Shown here piece by piece: positions 1 to 9,225 of a stretch of DNA of 48,482 nucleotides. The stretch comes from Gloeocapsopsis crepidinum LEGE 06123 (GTDB lineage: Bacteria > Cyanobacteriota > Cyanobacteriia > Cyanobacteriales > Chroococcidiopsidaceae): NCBI RefSeq assembly GCF_015207655.1, contig NZ_JADEWN010000048.1:1-48482 (forward strand), read 5' to 3'. The position numbers and the translations under genes are program-made. Below the pieces are notes generated by a model. That model was not told the origin of the DNA and ran no database searches. It saw only the letters and a program-made list of their open reading frames with translations. Every line of letters begins with the position of its first letter. Position 1 is the stretch's first letter.

Positions 1-2
1 CC

Positions 3-110
3 CCAACTACTGCATTCAGGGTTGATCTTCTCATTGCCACTGCACTCGATTTAATTAATCCCGTGCATTTGAAAAACTGGTTTACTCACTGTTGCTACTG
101 TGCCTCATAA
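3..110 (+). pseudogene. IS630-type transposase C-terminal remnant
   Basis: An open frame enters from the left edge and stops at 108-110. Its last residues read HLKNWFTHCCYCAS, which resembles the C-terminus of IS630-family (DDE, Tc1/mariner-like) transposases as I know them from cyanobacteria. The catalytic part would lie outside the window, so I cannot tell whether the element is intact. No terminal inverted repeat was identified before the next gene. The following 145 bp are otherwise unassigned. The call rests on the short tail only. Confidence 0.45.
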
Positions 111-144
111 AACTGCAATAGGCTGTAAGTGCGCCCCTAACTGC

Positions 145-819
145 TTATTTATTAATCTTCAACATCTGGTTGCCACCTTTTTGAAACTCGTAACTAACTA
201 CTTGAATCTGTACATTAAAACCTCTGCTGGAAAGCTCTTGGATAACTGACTCAACATAGGGTGATGGTAAACCATCAAGTTTTAATAAGGGGAAAATCCG
301 AACATCTGGAGAGATTCGCAGGAGTTCATGGATGGATGCGATGTGAAAATCGAGTGATAACTGTTCGGAGTACAGAAAGAGCAAATGGGAACACACGCAT
401 AGCTCAAATTGGTTGTCAAACAGTTCTAAACTCGGTAAAGATTGGGGCAAATAGCGTCCTGCTGCTTTACCAGCTTCATAGTCCAATAAAAAATTTTCCA
501 TTGCAGCAATTCGGGCATGACCGAGTTCATCTGCATCGCCGAAGTTCTTCCACAGATAACGGTTTGCATTTTGCTTAACCTGTGAGATAACTGGCTCATA
601 GGTTTCTTGGATTCTCTGTTTGATTTGCTCAGCAGAGAATTGGTAGATGGGATCAACGGACACAACAGAATATCCAAGTTGCGTCATCTCAGCGTTGAAG
701 CTAGCCGGACCGTCGCCACATCCAATAATTTTGGTGTTCAAATCTGCTTCTGACAGATTAAACATTAATTTGTATTCTTCCAGCGTTCTGCCCCAAGGCA
801 CAACTTCATTTAGTTTCAT
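145..819 (-). CDS. SAM-dependent methyltransferase-like protein
   Basis: About 224 residues from the ATG at 819; an in-frame TTG at 834 would add five. Near residues 30-60 there is a class I methyltransferase motif I, IIGCGDGPASF, followed by an acidic strand end (VVSVDPIY), the expected glycine-rich SAM loop and ribose-binding acid. A later segment, FELCVCSHLLFLYSEQ, fits motif IV/post-IV geometry, and ISPDVRIFPLLKLDG fits a later core strand. No substrate-specific domain is recognisable. It stands alone between an IS630 remnant and a trpS fragment, so context gives no pathway. No clear Shine-Dalgarno sequence precedes either start. Fold call fairly safe, substrate unknown. Confidence 0.6.
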   Translation of the reverse strand: MKLNEVVPWGRTLEEYKLMFNLSEADLNTKIIGCGDGPASFNAEMTQLGYSVVSVDPIYQFSAEQIKQRIQETYEPVISQVKQNANRYLWKNFGDADELGHARIAAMENFLLDYEAGKAAGRYLPQSLPSLELFDNQFELCVCSHLLFLYSEQLSLDFHIASIHELLRISPDVRIFPLLKLDGLPSPYVESVIQELSSRGFNVQIQVVSYEFQKGGNQMLKINK

Positions 820-879
820 AAGTGTATATGACAATTATGGTCAAGTGTCGCGATACCAAAAGTTCATGTAAAAAATCGT

Positions 880-1489
<610 letters not shown>

Positions 1490-1542
1490 TTACATAAAAT
1501 TCAGTGGTTCGACTCAATGGTGAGATTGACTGAGGTTGGAAT
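1490..1542 (-). repeat. duplicated 3' end of priA
   Basis: This 53-nt block matches the priA 3' terminus at 1985-2038 with 48 identities in 54 aligned columns. The first 18 nt, TTACATAAAATTCAGTGG, are identical and include the priA stop codon. Read in the PriA frame it still gives IPTSVNLTIE, against IPTSVSLTID in the intact gene. The copy lies 495 bp away, with the DUF4258/DUF2283 pair between the copies. The DUF2283 reading frame ends inside it. Confidence 0.85.
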
Positions 1543-1723
1543 TAGCAACAGATTGAGGAAAGTTTTTAATTCGCTTTGAGGCATCTAAAATTTCCAGCCC
1601 TACGACATTGCCTTGCTTATCATAATCCACAATAATACCAGGTTCAGTTTCATCGCTCTCATCAATCTCATTACTCCAACGAATCCACAGTACATCATCT
1701 TCTTGGTTATAAGTTGCTTTCAT
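1514..1723 (-). CDS. DUF2283 family protein, probable antitoxin
   Basis: A 69-residue protein. I chose the ATG at 1723 because GGAGGGAAGGGG lies directly upstream, an excellent ribosome site; a longer frame to 1789 has none. MKATYNQEDDVLWIRW, EPGIIVDYD and VVGLEILDAS are the DUF2283 signature (small beta protein). DUF2283 genes commonly follow DUF4258 genes, and the pair is regarded as toxin-antitoxin-like; here the upstream partner overlaps by 17 nt. The last 10 residues or so (after FPQSV) are encoded by the duplicated priA tail read in a foreign frame, so the natural C-terminus has been replaced. Antitoxin role is inferred from the pairing. Confidence 0.7.
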   Translation of the reverse strand: MKATYNQEDDVLWIRWSNEIDESDETEPGIIVDYDKQGNVVGLEILDASKRIKNFPQSVANSNLSQSHH

Positions 1724-1983
1724 CCCCTTCCCTCCAATACTTTTTGAGCTTACTTGTTTTGTATAGCGATTTAACTCGTGATGGATCAACGCTATCGTTA
1801 ATGAATGCTCTTAGTAAGTAGGTTTTACCATTCGTTGCTAAAAACCTTGACTGATAAACTTTTGTTCCGTCTTCTTGTACAAGAATTTGCTCTGGTGTTT
1901 CCAAGAGAATCTAGTAAAATTTGGATAGGAATGTCTCGTTCCTCTAACCGCTCATAAACATGGATAGAAAGTTCAAAATTCAC
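1707..1983 (-). pseudogene. DUF4258 (RelE-like toxin) gene, frameshifted
   Basis: Reading from the GTG at 1983, one base after the priA stop, gives VNFELSIHVYERLEERDIPI, the DUF4258 N-terminus with its His-x3-RLEER pattern. Near 1902-1910 the frame changes: deleting one G joins DSL to ETPEQILVQEDGTKVYQSRF and then to SLYKTSKLKKYW, the family C-terminus. The intact product would be about 91 residues. DUF4258 is considered a RelE-superfamily toxin domain. With the frameshift the toxin is probably silenced, unless the slip is programmed or a sequencing error. A 65-residue product from the TTG at 1904 would lack the N-terminal part. Confidence 0.7.
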
Positions 1984-1984
1984 T

Positions 1985-4600
1985 TTACATAAAATTCAGT
2001 GGATCGACATCGATAGTGAGACTGACTGACGTTGGAATCTGCGATCGCACATCTTCCCAATCAGGTAATTCGATTTGTGCAGTGGGTAAGAACTTAAGTA
2101 AAATTTGCCAGCGGTAGCGGTTAGAGACTCGAAAAACACTTGCTGGTGCGGGTCCTAAAATCTCACACTCCGAGATACTATTTAACTGAGTAGCAATTTG
2201 TTGAGCTGTACTTTCTACCATTGCTGGATCAGTGCTACTCAAACGCAACAAAATCAATCTTCCATATGGTGGATAATTTAGTGCAGCACGTTGTTCTAAT
2301 TCTGCAGTGGTAAAAGCTTCATAAGCGTGTTGCTGCACTGCTTGAATGACAGGATGTTCTGGCGAATACGTTTGTACAATGACTCTTCCTGGATCTTCAC
2401 CTCGACCAGCACGACCTGCAACTTGTGTCAAGGTTTGAAATGCACGTTCAGCAGCGCGATAATCGGCCAGATGTAACAATCCATCCGCAGCAACAACACC
2501 AACTAAAGTAACTTGCGGTAAATCGAGTCCTTTCGTTAGCATTTGCGTTCCTACCAATAAATCAGCTTCTCGGTTAGCAAATCGCGTCAAGAGTGTACGA
2601 TGCGCTCCTTTAGTACGAGTTGTGTCACTATCAAACCGAATTATTCGTAATTGAGGAAATTGTCGCGCTAACTCTTGTGTAACTCGCTGCGTTCCACTCC
2701 CAAAAAACTTTAAGTAAGGCGAACTACATTCAGGACAATTGCGTGGATGCAACTGTGCATAATTACAATAATGACACCGCAAGATTTCTGGCGCGTTTTC
2801 CTCAGTTTGGTGATACGCCAACGAAACATCACAGTGCGGACACTCAATCACATATCCACAACTACGACAAGAAACAAACGTACTGTGTCCTCGACGATGG
2901 ATAAATAAAATTCCTTGCTGTTCGCGTTCTTGCAATTGTTCTAAAGCACTTTGTAGCGTTCGGCTAAAAATTGAACGATTTCCCTGCTGTAACTCTTGGC
3001 GCATATCGACTATTTCCACTGGGGGAAGAGGGCGCGATTGAATGCGTTCGGGAAGCGATAGGTAATGGGAAGCCAGGGCGTTGCGGAGGTGTCCTCCGTT
3101 GTAGCAACTGGCGTTAATTGGTAATCGGTAATCGGTAATGGGAGTCGATTCCTCTCGTTTTTTTGTCTCCTCACTCCTTACTTCCACCCAAGTTTCCAAA
3201 GAAGGGGTAGCGGAACCTAAGACTAGGGGACAGTGTTCTAGTTCAGCACGCCAAGTCGCTACAGTACGCGCATGATAGGTAGGAATTGGTTGATCTTGTT
3301 TGAAACTGCTATCGTGTTCTTCATCAAGGATGATTAAGCCTAAATGGGGTAGAGGGGCAAATACTGCTGAACGAGTTCCGATGACGACTTGCGGTTCGCC
3401 TGCAAGCATTTGTCGCCAAGTGTCATAACGTTCTCCATCTGATAACGCACTGTGGTAAACACAGACTTTATTACCAAAACGCGCGCGAAAACGATCTGTT
3501 AATTGTGGTGTCAACCCAATTTCGGGAACGAGAACTAAGGCTGATTTACCTTGGTTGAGTAATGGCGCGATCGCCTGTAAATAAACTTCCGTTTTTCCTG
3601 AACCTGTGACTCCATGAAGTAAGACTTGGGCGTAGCCATCCAACTTGATAATTGTTTCTAAAGCTTGTGACTGCGCTTGCGTTAAAGTTTTGGGTTGCTC
3701 TTGTACAATCGAATCGCGTTCGATGCGTAAAACTTCTCGTTCTTGGATGACAACATAACCTTTTTGTTCTAATGCTTTGAGCGTTGCTGAACTCGTACTA
3801 CAAATCTGCAACAACTCACTTAACCACATATCGCCACCACGGCGTCGCAATACTTCTAAAATTTCCCGCTGACGGGAAGTTACATCGCCTTCCAGTCCAG
3901 TATCTACCAGAGTCACAGCTTTTTGTAGCTTCGGTTTAGACAATCGTGGCGGTTCTAAGTAACTTTCTATTAAGTGCGATCGCAACAGTTCGCGTACTCC
4001 GCGATATGCTCCTTTAACTTGACGTTGGATGTGAGTAAAGCTGTAGTCTCCTTGACTCTGCGCTTGCAACAGTTCTAATATTTGTCGTGCTGCGGGAGTC
4101 AAAAATTGAGTTGAAGAATTTGTGTTTTTAACTAGCCGAATTCGTCGCTGCGATCGCCCAAGTAACCCTGGTGGTAAAGCAACTCGAATCACTTGTATTA
4201 GTGGCGTATAGTAGTACTCAGCGATGCGATTGAGTAACTGCCAATATCCAACAGGAAAAAAGCCCGCACTCACCACGTCTGTCACTTCTTTGATTTTGTC
4301 GGGTGCTAAATCTGCTGGTGGCTGTGAAACTAAACGAATTGCGATCGCCCCGACTTGAGATGTACCAAATGGCACACTCAAAATATCTCCTGGTTGTACA
4401 TCTAATGCTGTCAACTTGTAAGTATAAATACCTTGTGCTCCTGGACAATCTACTAACACCTCAATCCAACGTGAGGAAACTTGAAAAGGAACTCTCGGTT
4501 CTGCTACTACAATTGATGACTCCAAACCACGAAGATACATAGAACACATTTTGAAATTCAAATAGAACTTTAAACACTGATGATCCGAACTAGCGATCAT
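1985..4600 (-). CDS. priA: primosomal protein N' (replication restart helicase PriA)
   Basis: PriA loads the replicative helicase at stalled forks. The 871-residue frame has the N-terminal DNA-binding part (RWIEVLVDCPG near 44-54), Walker A GVTGSGKT at 330-337, DEEH at 426-429, LGSATPS at 461-467, and a zinc-binding cysteine set (C578, C581, C587, C590, C609, C612, C622, C625). The C-terminal helicase half has GTQMLTKGLDLP and QVAGRAGRG. The ATG at 4600 gives a long N-terminus; ATGs at 4549 or 4540 are alternatives, and none has a clear ribosome site. Residues about 476-512 are an extra low-complexity segment encoded by intergenic-type repeat DNA. It lies between conserved LETWV and YLSLPERIQSR and is still in frame. 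Confidence 0.95.
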   Translation of the reverse strand: MIASSDHQCLKFYLNFKMCSMYLRGLESSIVVAEPRVPFQVSSRWIEVLVDCPGAQGIYTYKLTALDVQPGDILSVPFGTSQVGAIAIRLVSQPPADLAPDKIKEVTDVVSAGFFPVGYWQLLNRIAEYYYTPLIQVIRVALPPGLLGRSQRRIRLVKNTNSSTQFLTPAARQILELLQAQSQGDYSFTHIQRQVKGAYRGVRELLRSHLIESYLEPPRLSKPKLQKAVTLVDTGLEGDVTSRQREILEVLRRRGGDMWLSELLQICSTSSATLKALEQKGYVVIQEREVLRIERDSIVQEQPKTLTQAQSQALETIIKLDGYAQVLLHGVTGSGKTEVYLQAIAPLLNQGKSALVLVPEIGLTPQLTDRFRARFGNKVCVYHSALSDGERYDTWRQMLAGEPQVVIGTRSAVFAPLPHLGLIILDEEHDSSFKQDQPIPTYHARTVATWRAELEHCPLVLGSATPSLETWVEVRSEETKKREESTPITDYRLPINASCYNGGHLRNALASHYLSLPERIQSRPLPPVEIVDMRQELQQGNRSIFSRTLQSALEQLQEREQQGILFIHRRGHSTFVSCRSCGYVIECPHCDVSLAYHQTEENAPEILRCHYCNYAQLHPRNCPECSSPYLKFFGSGTQRVTQELARQFPQLRIIRFDSDTTRTKGAHRTLLTRFANREADLLVGTQMLTKGLDLPQVTLVGVVAADGLLHLADYRAAERAFQTLTQVAGRAGRGEDPGRVIVQTYSPEHPVIQAVQQHAYEAFTTAELEQRAALNYPPYGRLILLRLSSTDPAMVESTAQQIATQLNSISECEILGPAPASVFRVSNRYRWQILLKFLPTAQIELPDWEDVRSQIPTSVSLTIDVDPLNFM
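3061..3142. repeat. repeat element embedded in priA coding sequence
   Basis: The segment holds the heptamers GGTAATC, GGTAATC, GGTAATG in tandem (3120-3140), another GGTAATG at 3061, and a small palindrome CGGAGGTGTCCTCCG (3084-3098). All these motifs recur elsewhere in the window, mostly between genes. The insertion keeps the PriA frame open. Confidence 0.75.
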
Positions 4601-5282
4601 TGTGTTATTACTTATACCAGTATTATAAGTATTTTATTTACTAATCCCTTGACTGTGTTGATACTGATTCATTAAGTCAGTAACTTTTTGTAGCCTAATA
4701 TACTAAGATTTTTGTGCAAAGTTTTTTTGTTAATTAGTATACCTATCCTCATTCTTACAATATAGGTGTTCTGTACAGCATTTTCTCCCTATTGATAGAC
4801 AACAAACAATCACAGAATATGAGATCCTTGCTTCATGGTGAAGAATAAAAAAATAAATCTTCAATAGATTAACAAGACTTTACAAAGTTAAGTGATCTCA
4901 TGTGCAAATTTGCAAACAGGTTATTTTAGTAAGTCAGAATAGCAAAGTAGTAACAAGATTTAGATACATTAAATCCGAGTTAAAGAAAACTAAGTTAGAA
5001 AGTAAGCATTTACTAATTTTATTATTTTAGCCCACTTATTCTGACAATATAAATTTAGTTTGTTAACATAGCAAAAAGGCTTTACTACTGCAAAAGATAA
5101 AAACTATCAAGAGGTATAAGAGAAATCAGCACAAGTAATTGAAGAGGAAAAGTATTCATTTGATAAGCATGAACGATTCAACATAAAACTAGAAAAGTAA
5201 ATACATTTCCTCTTTAACCAAAGAAGTCAAACAGCACAACTTAGCAAGCCAATCATCTGTCAGTTCTAAACTAATATAAAGT
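4601..5282. other. long divergent intergenic region between priA and sigma gene
   Basis: About 680 bp, very AT-rich, with no convincing gene on either strand. It must hold the divergent promoters of priA and the sigma factor gene. A GTA-N8-TAC motif at 4690-4703 fits the NtcA consensus but such matches occur by chance. No strong terminator-like hairpin was found. Confidence 0.5.
4622..4627 (-). promoter_or_regulatory. possible priA -10 box
   Basis: On the minus strand this reads TATAAT, a perfect -10 hexamer, 22 bp ahead of the ATG at 4600. It sits inside a 7-bp inverted repeat (ACTTATA at 4610-4616, TATAAGT at 4624-4630). No good -35 element is seen 16-18 bp upstream. Confidence 0.35.
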
Positions 5283-6419
5283 ATGAATATTGCTGAATTA
5301 GACGCAATCGATTCCTTAAAAGATAGTGATATTAACGGTGCTGATTTGGAAGAACCATCCCCAGAAAATTTAGCAGCAGTAGTATCAGAAATATCACCAA
5401 TAGACCAAATAGAACTAGAAGACAAAGACAAATTAGCTGTAGCCAAGCCTTCAGGGTATCAGAAAACAAAATCTGATGATGCTGTAGGTGCCTTCTTTAA
5501 AGAAATGGCACGATATCCTTTGCTCAAACCAGATGAAGAAGTGGAATTAGCACGGCGAGTTAAGTTCATAGTAGAGTTTGAAGAGCTACAGCAACATCTG
5601 CAAGCAGAAATAAAGCGCAAGCCAAGTAAGTTAGAAGTTGCAGCTTTACTAGGAATTTCAGAACGCCAGTTAGAACATCGTCTTTATCAAGGACGAGTAG
5701 CAAAGCGAAAGATGATTCGCTCCAATCTAAGATTAGTAGTATCAATTGCTAAGCGGTATTTAAATCGAGGTTTGCCGTTCCTAGATTTAATTCAAGAAGG
5801 AGCAATGGGGTTAAATCGGGCAGCAGAAAAGTTCGATCCAGACAAAGGATACAAGTTTTCGACTTATGCTTATTGGTGGATTAGACAAGCAATCACGCGC
5901 GCGATCGCTAATGATGCAAGAACAATTAGATTACCCATTCATATTGTAGAAAAATTAAATAAGCTTAAAAAAGCACAAAGAGAACTTAAACAACAACTTC
6001 AACGTAATCCTACTGAAGTAGAAATTGCTCAATTTTTAGAAATTTCAGCAGAACATTTACGTCAACTGTTACAACTACGACGTAAATCACTTTCTTTAAA
6101 CCACCGAGTTGGTAAAGAAGAAGATACTGAATTAGTAGATTTATTGGAAGACGAGGATAGCCAATCTCCAGAGCAACAAATGAGTGAAACTATGATGCGT
6201 CAGGAAATTTGGGATGTTTTAGGAGACGTATTAACTCCCAGGGAAAAAGATGTCATCTCTCTGCGCTATGGTTTGATTACAAGTGAACCGTGTACTTTAG
6301 AAGAAGTAGGTAGTATATTCAATCTTTCACGCGAAAGAGTCCGCCAAATCCAAAGCAAAGCAATGCGCAAGCTACGTCGTCCTCAAATTGCCAAAAGATT
6401 AAAAGGGTGGTTATTTTAG
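5283..6419 (+). CDS. group 2 sigma-70 factor, SigC-like
   Basis: A non-essential-type RNA polymerase sigma factor that would redirect transcription under stress or nutrient shifts. The 378 residues show region 1.2 (DAVGAFFKEMARYPLL, 66-81), region 2 (RLVVSIAKRYLNRGLPFLDL), the -10 recognition helix of region 2.4 (KFSTYAYWWIRQAITRAIA, 191-209), region 3 (around 220-290) and region 4 with the HTH (LEEVGSIFNLSRERVRQIQ). Region 1.1 of primary sigma factors is missing, which places it in group 2. The EMARYPLL wording of region 1.2 recalls cyanobacterial SigC, but I would not assign the letter firmly. It is monocistronic, with no obvious Shine-Dalgarno sequence and a long upstream region. Confidence 0.9.
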   Translation: MNIAELDAIDSLKDSDINGADLEEPSPENLAAVVSEISPIDQIELEDKDKLAVAKPSGYQKTKSDDAVGAFFKEMARYPLLKPDEEVELARRVKFIVEFEELQQHLQAEIKRKPSKLEVAALLGISERQLEHRLYQGRVAKRKMIRSNLRLVVSIAKRYLNRGLPFLDLIQEGAMGLNRAAEKFDPDKGYKFSTYAYWWIRQAITRAIANDARTIRLPIHIVEKLNKLKKAQRELKQQLQRNPTEVEIAQFLEISAEHLRQLLQLRRKSLSLNHRVGKEEDTELVDLLEDEDSQSPEQQMSETMMRQEIWDVLGDVLTPREKDVISLRYGLITSEPCTLEEVGSIFNLSRERVRQIQSKAMRKLRRPQIAKRLKGWLF

Positions 6420-6521
6420 GAGCAATTAGCTATTAGCATTAACTAGTTTTAGTTGCGCTTTGATACAGTAGTGTGACATTGTTAAATAATTTGGTTTTTA
6501 TCTATAGAAGTTGCAACTCGC

Positions 6522-7025
6522 GTGATAAGTCCTGAACTAACGTTACGTCCTGCTACTCCAGATGATGTATCAGTGCTATTTCATTTAATTCAAGCACTCG
6601 CTGAGTATGAAAAATTAACTCATGCTGTAACAGGCAGTGCTGAAGCTTTAGAAGAACACTTGTTTAGTGCTCAACCCTATGTAGAAGCTATTATTGCTGA
6701 AGTGCAAGGGAAAGCTGCGGGTTTTGCGTTATTCTTTCACAACTACTCGACATTTCTGACTCAGCCTGGAATCTATCTGGAAGACTTATTTGTACTACCA
6801 GAATATCGGCGCAAAGGTATAGGGAAAGCCTTGATAAAATACTTAGCACAACTTGCCGTAGAGCGTGGTTGTGGACGCCTGGAGTGGAGTGTTTTAGATT
6901 GGAATGAACCAGCGATCGCCTTTTATAATCGCATGGGTGCATCGATTTTACCTGACTGGCGCATTTGTCGCGTGAGTGGGGATGCGATCGCATCAATTGC
7001 AAATACCGAGGTTTTAGAGTTTTGA
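6522..7025 (+). CDS. GNAT family N-acetyltransferase
   Basis: 167 residues from a GTG start. The acetyl-CoA loop (motif A) is VLPEYRRKGIGKALI with RRKGIGKA at 96-103, preceded by the beta4 strand IYLEDLFV and followed by motif B, WNEPAIAFYNRMGA. The overall pattern (YEKLTHAVTGSAEAL, FFHNYSTF, GIYLEDLFVLPEYR) resembles the diamine/spermidine acetyltransferase-like branch, so a polyamine or other small amine is a plausible acceptor, but this is inferred. It sits about 100 bp after the sigma factor gene on the same strand. Confidence 0.85.
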   Translation: MISPELTLRPATPDDVSVLFHLIQALAEYEKLTHAVTGSAEALEEHLFSAQPYVEAIIAEVQGKAAGFALFFHNYSTFLTQPGIYLEDLFVLPEYRRKGIGKALIKYLAQLAVERGCGRLEWSVLDWNEPAIAFYNRMGASILPDWRICRVSGDAIASIANTEVLEF

Positions 7026-7127
7026 GTTATAAATTTCGTCTTTAATTCAAAATTCAGAACTCCACAAAGCGGTAAGCTATCAATTGTCAGGTTGTAATCA
7101 CTGATTTTCAAGTGGAGGAGCTATCTG

Positions 7128-7334
7128 ATGAAAATCTGGGTAAATGAGCAAATTGATCCTTCTGGTATGATTCATGCTTGTATCGCTTGCGCCAACGAAG
7201 AACAAGCCAACGATTGTCATGTTTCCTACGAGCGTAATTTAACTGATACGCAAAAAGCAGCAGGTTGGATCGCGCGCATCCGCACAGTTAATTCTTGGGA
7301 TGAAGTACCAGTCAACGCTCTTAAACTCGATTAA
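7128..7334 (+). CDS. small protein of unknown function
   Basis: 68 residues, starting MKIWVNEQIDPSGMIHACIA. A strong Shine-Dalgarno GGAGGA lies 8 nt ahead of the ATG, and a good terminator follows, so it behaves like a real single gene. The protein is soluble, with one C-x2-C pair (IACANE) plus a later Cys, two Trp and no signal peptide. I do not recognise a domain. Conservation among cyanobacteria is my impression only. Confidence 0.65.
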   Translation: MKIWVNEQIDPSGMIHACIACANEEQANDCHVSYERNLTDTQKAAGWIARIRTVNSWDEVPVNALKLD

Positions 7335-7388
7335 ACTCATTTTAAAATTAAGGATCGTCAAAATCACTACCCCTTGAGGGTTAAAAAT

Positions 7389-7444
7389 AAGGCGCTAGTA
7401 GATCTGATGAATTTCACTTCTAATCACTTCACTAGCCCTTTTTT
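7389..7444 (+). terminator. rho-independent terminator
   Basis: Arms AAGG(C)GCTAGT at 7389-7399 and ACTAGCCCTT at 7431-7440 pair over 10 bp with one bulge, followed by a T run (7439-7444). It lies 55 bp after the small gene and ahead of the O-methyltransferase gene. The long loop of about 31 nt is unusual. Confidence 0.6.
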
Positions 7445-7455
7445 GTTATCTTCCT

Positions 7456-8151
7456 TTGAGCGAAAACCAGATGGGTGTTCAAACGTTAAAACTTGACGAA
7501 CAGCTTTACAACTACATGCGATCGGTTTCTTTAAACGAGGCAGAAGTATTAACTCAACTACGACAAGAAACTGCAAATCATCCTATGGGTAATATGCAAA
7601 TTGCACCAGAACAAGGGCAATTTATCGCGCTACTTGTGCAACTAATGCAAGCCCAAAAAACCCTTGATATCGGCGTGTTTACTGGCTATAGTTCGCTTGC
7701 TGTAGCATTAGCCTTACCTCCTACGGGTAAAGTTGTTGCGTGTGATATTAGCGAGGAATATACCAGTATCGCGCGTCATTGGTGGAACCAAGCTGGTGTT
7801 GCTGATAAAATTGAGTTACATATTGCACCTGCCCAGGATACTCTGACACAATTACTTGCAACAGGTGCAGCAAATAGCTTTGATTTTGCCTTGATTGATG
7901 CCGATAAAAGCAACTACGACACTTACTATGAGCTAGCATTGCAATTAATTCGTCCTGGTGGGTTAATTGCGGTTGATAATGTATTGTGGTCAGGAAGAGT
8001 TGCTGATCCTCAAGTACAGGATAATCGAACGAATCACATTCGTGCTTTTAATCAAAAACTGCATCAAGATTCGCGAGTTGCCATTAGCTTAATTCCAATT
8101 GGTGATGGATTGACTTTGGCTTGTAAACGCCCTCATATCATATCCGATTAG
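7456..8151 (+). CDS. class I O-methyltransferase, CCoAOMT-like
   Basis: 231 residues. The SAM loop LDIGVFTGYSSLAVALALP, then VVACDISEEY, FALIDADKSNYDTYYE and RPGGLIAVDNVLWSG, are the hallmark motifs of caffeoyl-CoA/catechol type O-methyltransferases. DAD and the later DN supply metal-binding acids. Such enzymes methylate catechol-type hydroxyls in a Mg2+-dependent way; the cyanobacterial substrate is not known. The start is a TTG at 7456; an ATG at 7471 is the alternative. It is convergent with trhO. Confidence 0.88.
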   Translation: MSENQMGVQTLKLDEQLYNYMRSVSLNEAEVLTQLRQETANHPMGNMQIAPEQGQFIALLVQLMQAQKTLDIGVFTGYSSLAVALALPPTGKVVACDISEEYTSIARHWWNQAGVADKIELHIAPAQDTLTQLLATGAANSFDFALIDADKSNYDTYYELALQLIRPGGLIAVDNVLWSGRVADPQVQDNRTNHIRAFNQKLHQDSRVAISLIPIGDGLTLACKRPHIISD

Positions 8152-8180
8152 AATAGCCAGACTATATATTAAGTAATTTA

Positions 8181-8213
8181 GTGACTAGTAACTAACCACT
8201 AATCACTAGTCAC
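8181..8213. terminator. hairpin between convergent genes
   Basis: GTGACTAGT (8181-8189) and ACTAGTCAC (8205-8213) form a perfect 9-bp stem with a 15-nt loop in the 63-bp gap between the O-methyltransferase and trhO stops. It could end transcription from both sides. Similar CTAGTCACT strings occur near 15680, 37235 and 45300, so it is repeat-derived. No clear U tract. Confidence 0.4.
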
Positions 8214-8214
8214 T

Positions 8215-9120
8215 TCAATTTGAGGAGATAACATTAGTTTTATTCTTAGCTAACTCGATCTGTTTTTGTTTTTCTTGCTGACGCTTGCGTTTTTCCTCAG
8301 TGAGATTCTCAAAACAGTAAGGGCAAGAAATACCTTCTTCGTAATGCATTGATGCTTTATCAGCTTCAGAAATCGGATGTCCACAGCTACGACACATGTC
8401 ATGCGTTCCAATTTCTAAATCGTGAACTACTGCAACTCGTTCGTCAAAGACAAAACACTCGCCTTCCCACAAACTCTCTTCGGCTGGAACTTCCTCTAGA
8501 TATTTCAGAATACCGCCTTTGAGGTGATAAACTTCGGTGAAACCTTGGGCTAACAAAAAAGATGAAGCTTTTTCGCAGCGAATACCACCTGTACAAAACA
8601 TTGCAACTTTTTTGTGCTTGCTTGGATCGAGGTTTTGATTAACGTATTCAGGAAATTGGCGAAACGATCGCGTTTGCGGATTTTGGGCACGTTGAAAAGT
8701 ACCAATATCTACTTCGTAATCGTTGCGGGTATCAATCACAGTAACCTCAGGATCGCTAATTAAAGCATTCCATTCTGAAGGAGATATATAAGTTCCTACT
8801 TGCTCGTTGGGATCGACTTCTGGCACCCCTAGCGTTACAATTTCTTTTTTGAGGCGTACCTTCATGCGCTCGAAGGGTGGAGAATCTGCCGTAGATTCTT
8901 TATACTCTAAATCGGTAAAACGAGGATCGGCGCAAAGAAACGCTAAAACTGCATCGATTCCATCGCGTGTTGCAGCAATTGTACCGTTAATTCCTTCAGC
9001 TGCAAGCAGAATTGTTCCCTTGACATTGTGCGTTAAGCAGTAAGACAACAAAGGCTCTTGTTTTTCTGCTGCGTCTGGTAAACTGACAAACTTATAAAAC
9101 GTTGCAACAATTTGGGTCAT
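8215..9120 (-). CDS. trhO: tRNA uridine(34) hydroxylase, rhodanese-like
   Basis: TrhO (YceA) uses O2 to hydroxylate uridine 34 of tRNAs, a first step toward cmo5U/mo5U. The 301 residues show the N-terminal acylphosphatase-like domain ([14 protein letters not shown], 38-51), then a rhodanese domain with [10 protein letters not shown] and the catalytic loop CTGGIRCEK (C176 and C182). A C-terminal Cys-rich tail (CRSCGHPIS and CPYCFENL) probably binds zinc, followed by a Lys/Gln-rich end. Length is normal for the family. It reads toward the O-methyltransferase and away from tRNA-Ala. Confidence 0.93.
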   Translation of the reverse strand: MTQIVATFYKFVSLPDAAEKQEPLLSYCLTHNVKGTILLAAEGINGTIAATRDGIDAVLAFLCADPRFTDLEYKESTADSPPFERMKVRLKKEIVTLGVPEVDPNEQVGTYISPSEWNALISDPEVTVIDTRNDYEVDIGTFQRAQNPQTRSFRQFPEYVNQNLDPSKHKKVAMFCTGGIRCEKASSFLLAQGFTEVYHLKGGILKYLEEVPAEESLWEGECFVFDERVAVVHDLEIGTHDMCRSCGHPISEADKASMHYEEGISCPYCFENLTEEKRKRQQEKQKQIELAKNKTNVISSN

Positions 9121-9157
9121 TATCCTGACAACTGTTGAAATTTGATCGACAAGGTAC

Positions 9158-9187
9158 TTGATTTAATTTTAATCTATAGGTTAGAAT
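9158..9187 (+). promoter_or_regulatory. predicted promoter of tRNA-Ala
   Basis: TTGATT at 9158-9163, an 18-bp spacer and TAGAAT at 9182-9187 make a reasonable sigma-70 promoter. Initiation would fall about 30 nt ahead of the tRNA. Confidence 0.45.
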
Positions 9188-9225
9188 AGCAAAGGCGAGT
9201 CAAGCAAGCCACTTCTTAAATTTTC

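Noticed and set aside
4690-4703. GTA-N8-TAC, a match to the NtcA consensus upstream of the sigma gene
   Set aside because: Six fixed bases are expected about a dozen times by chance in this window, and no -10 box lies at the usual 22-23 bp distance.
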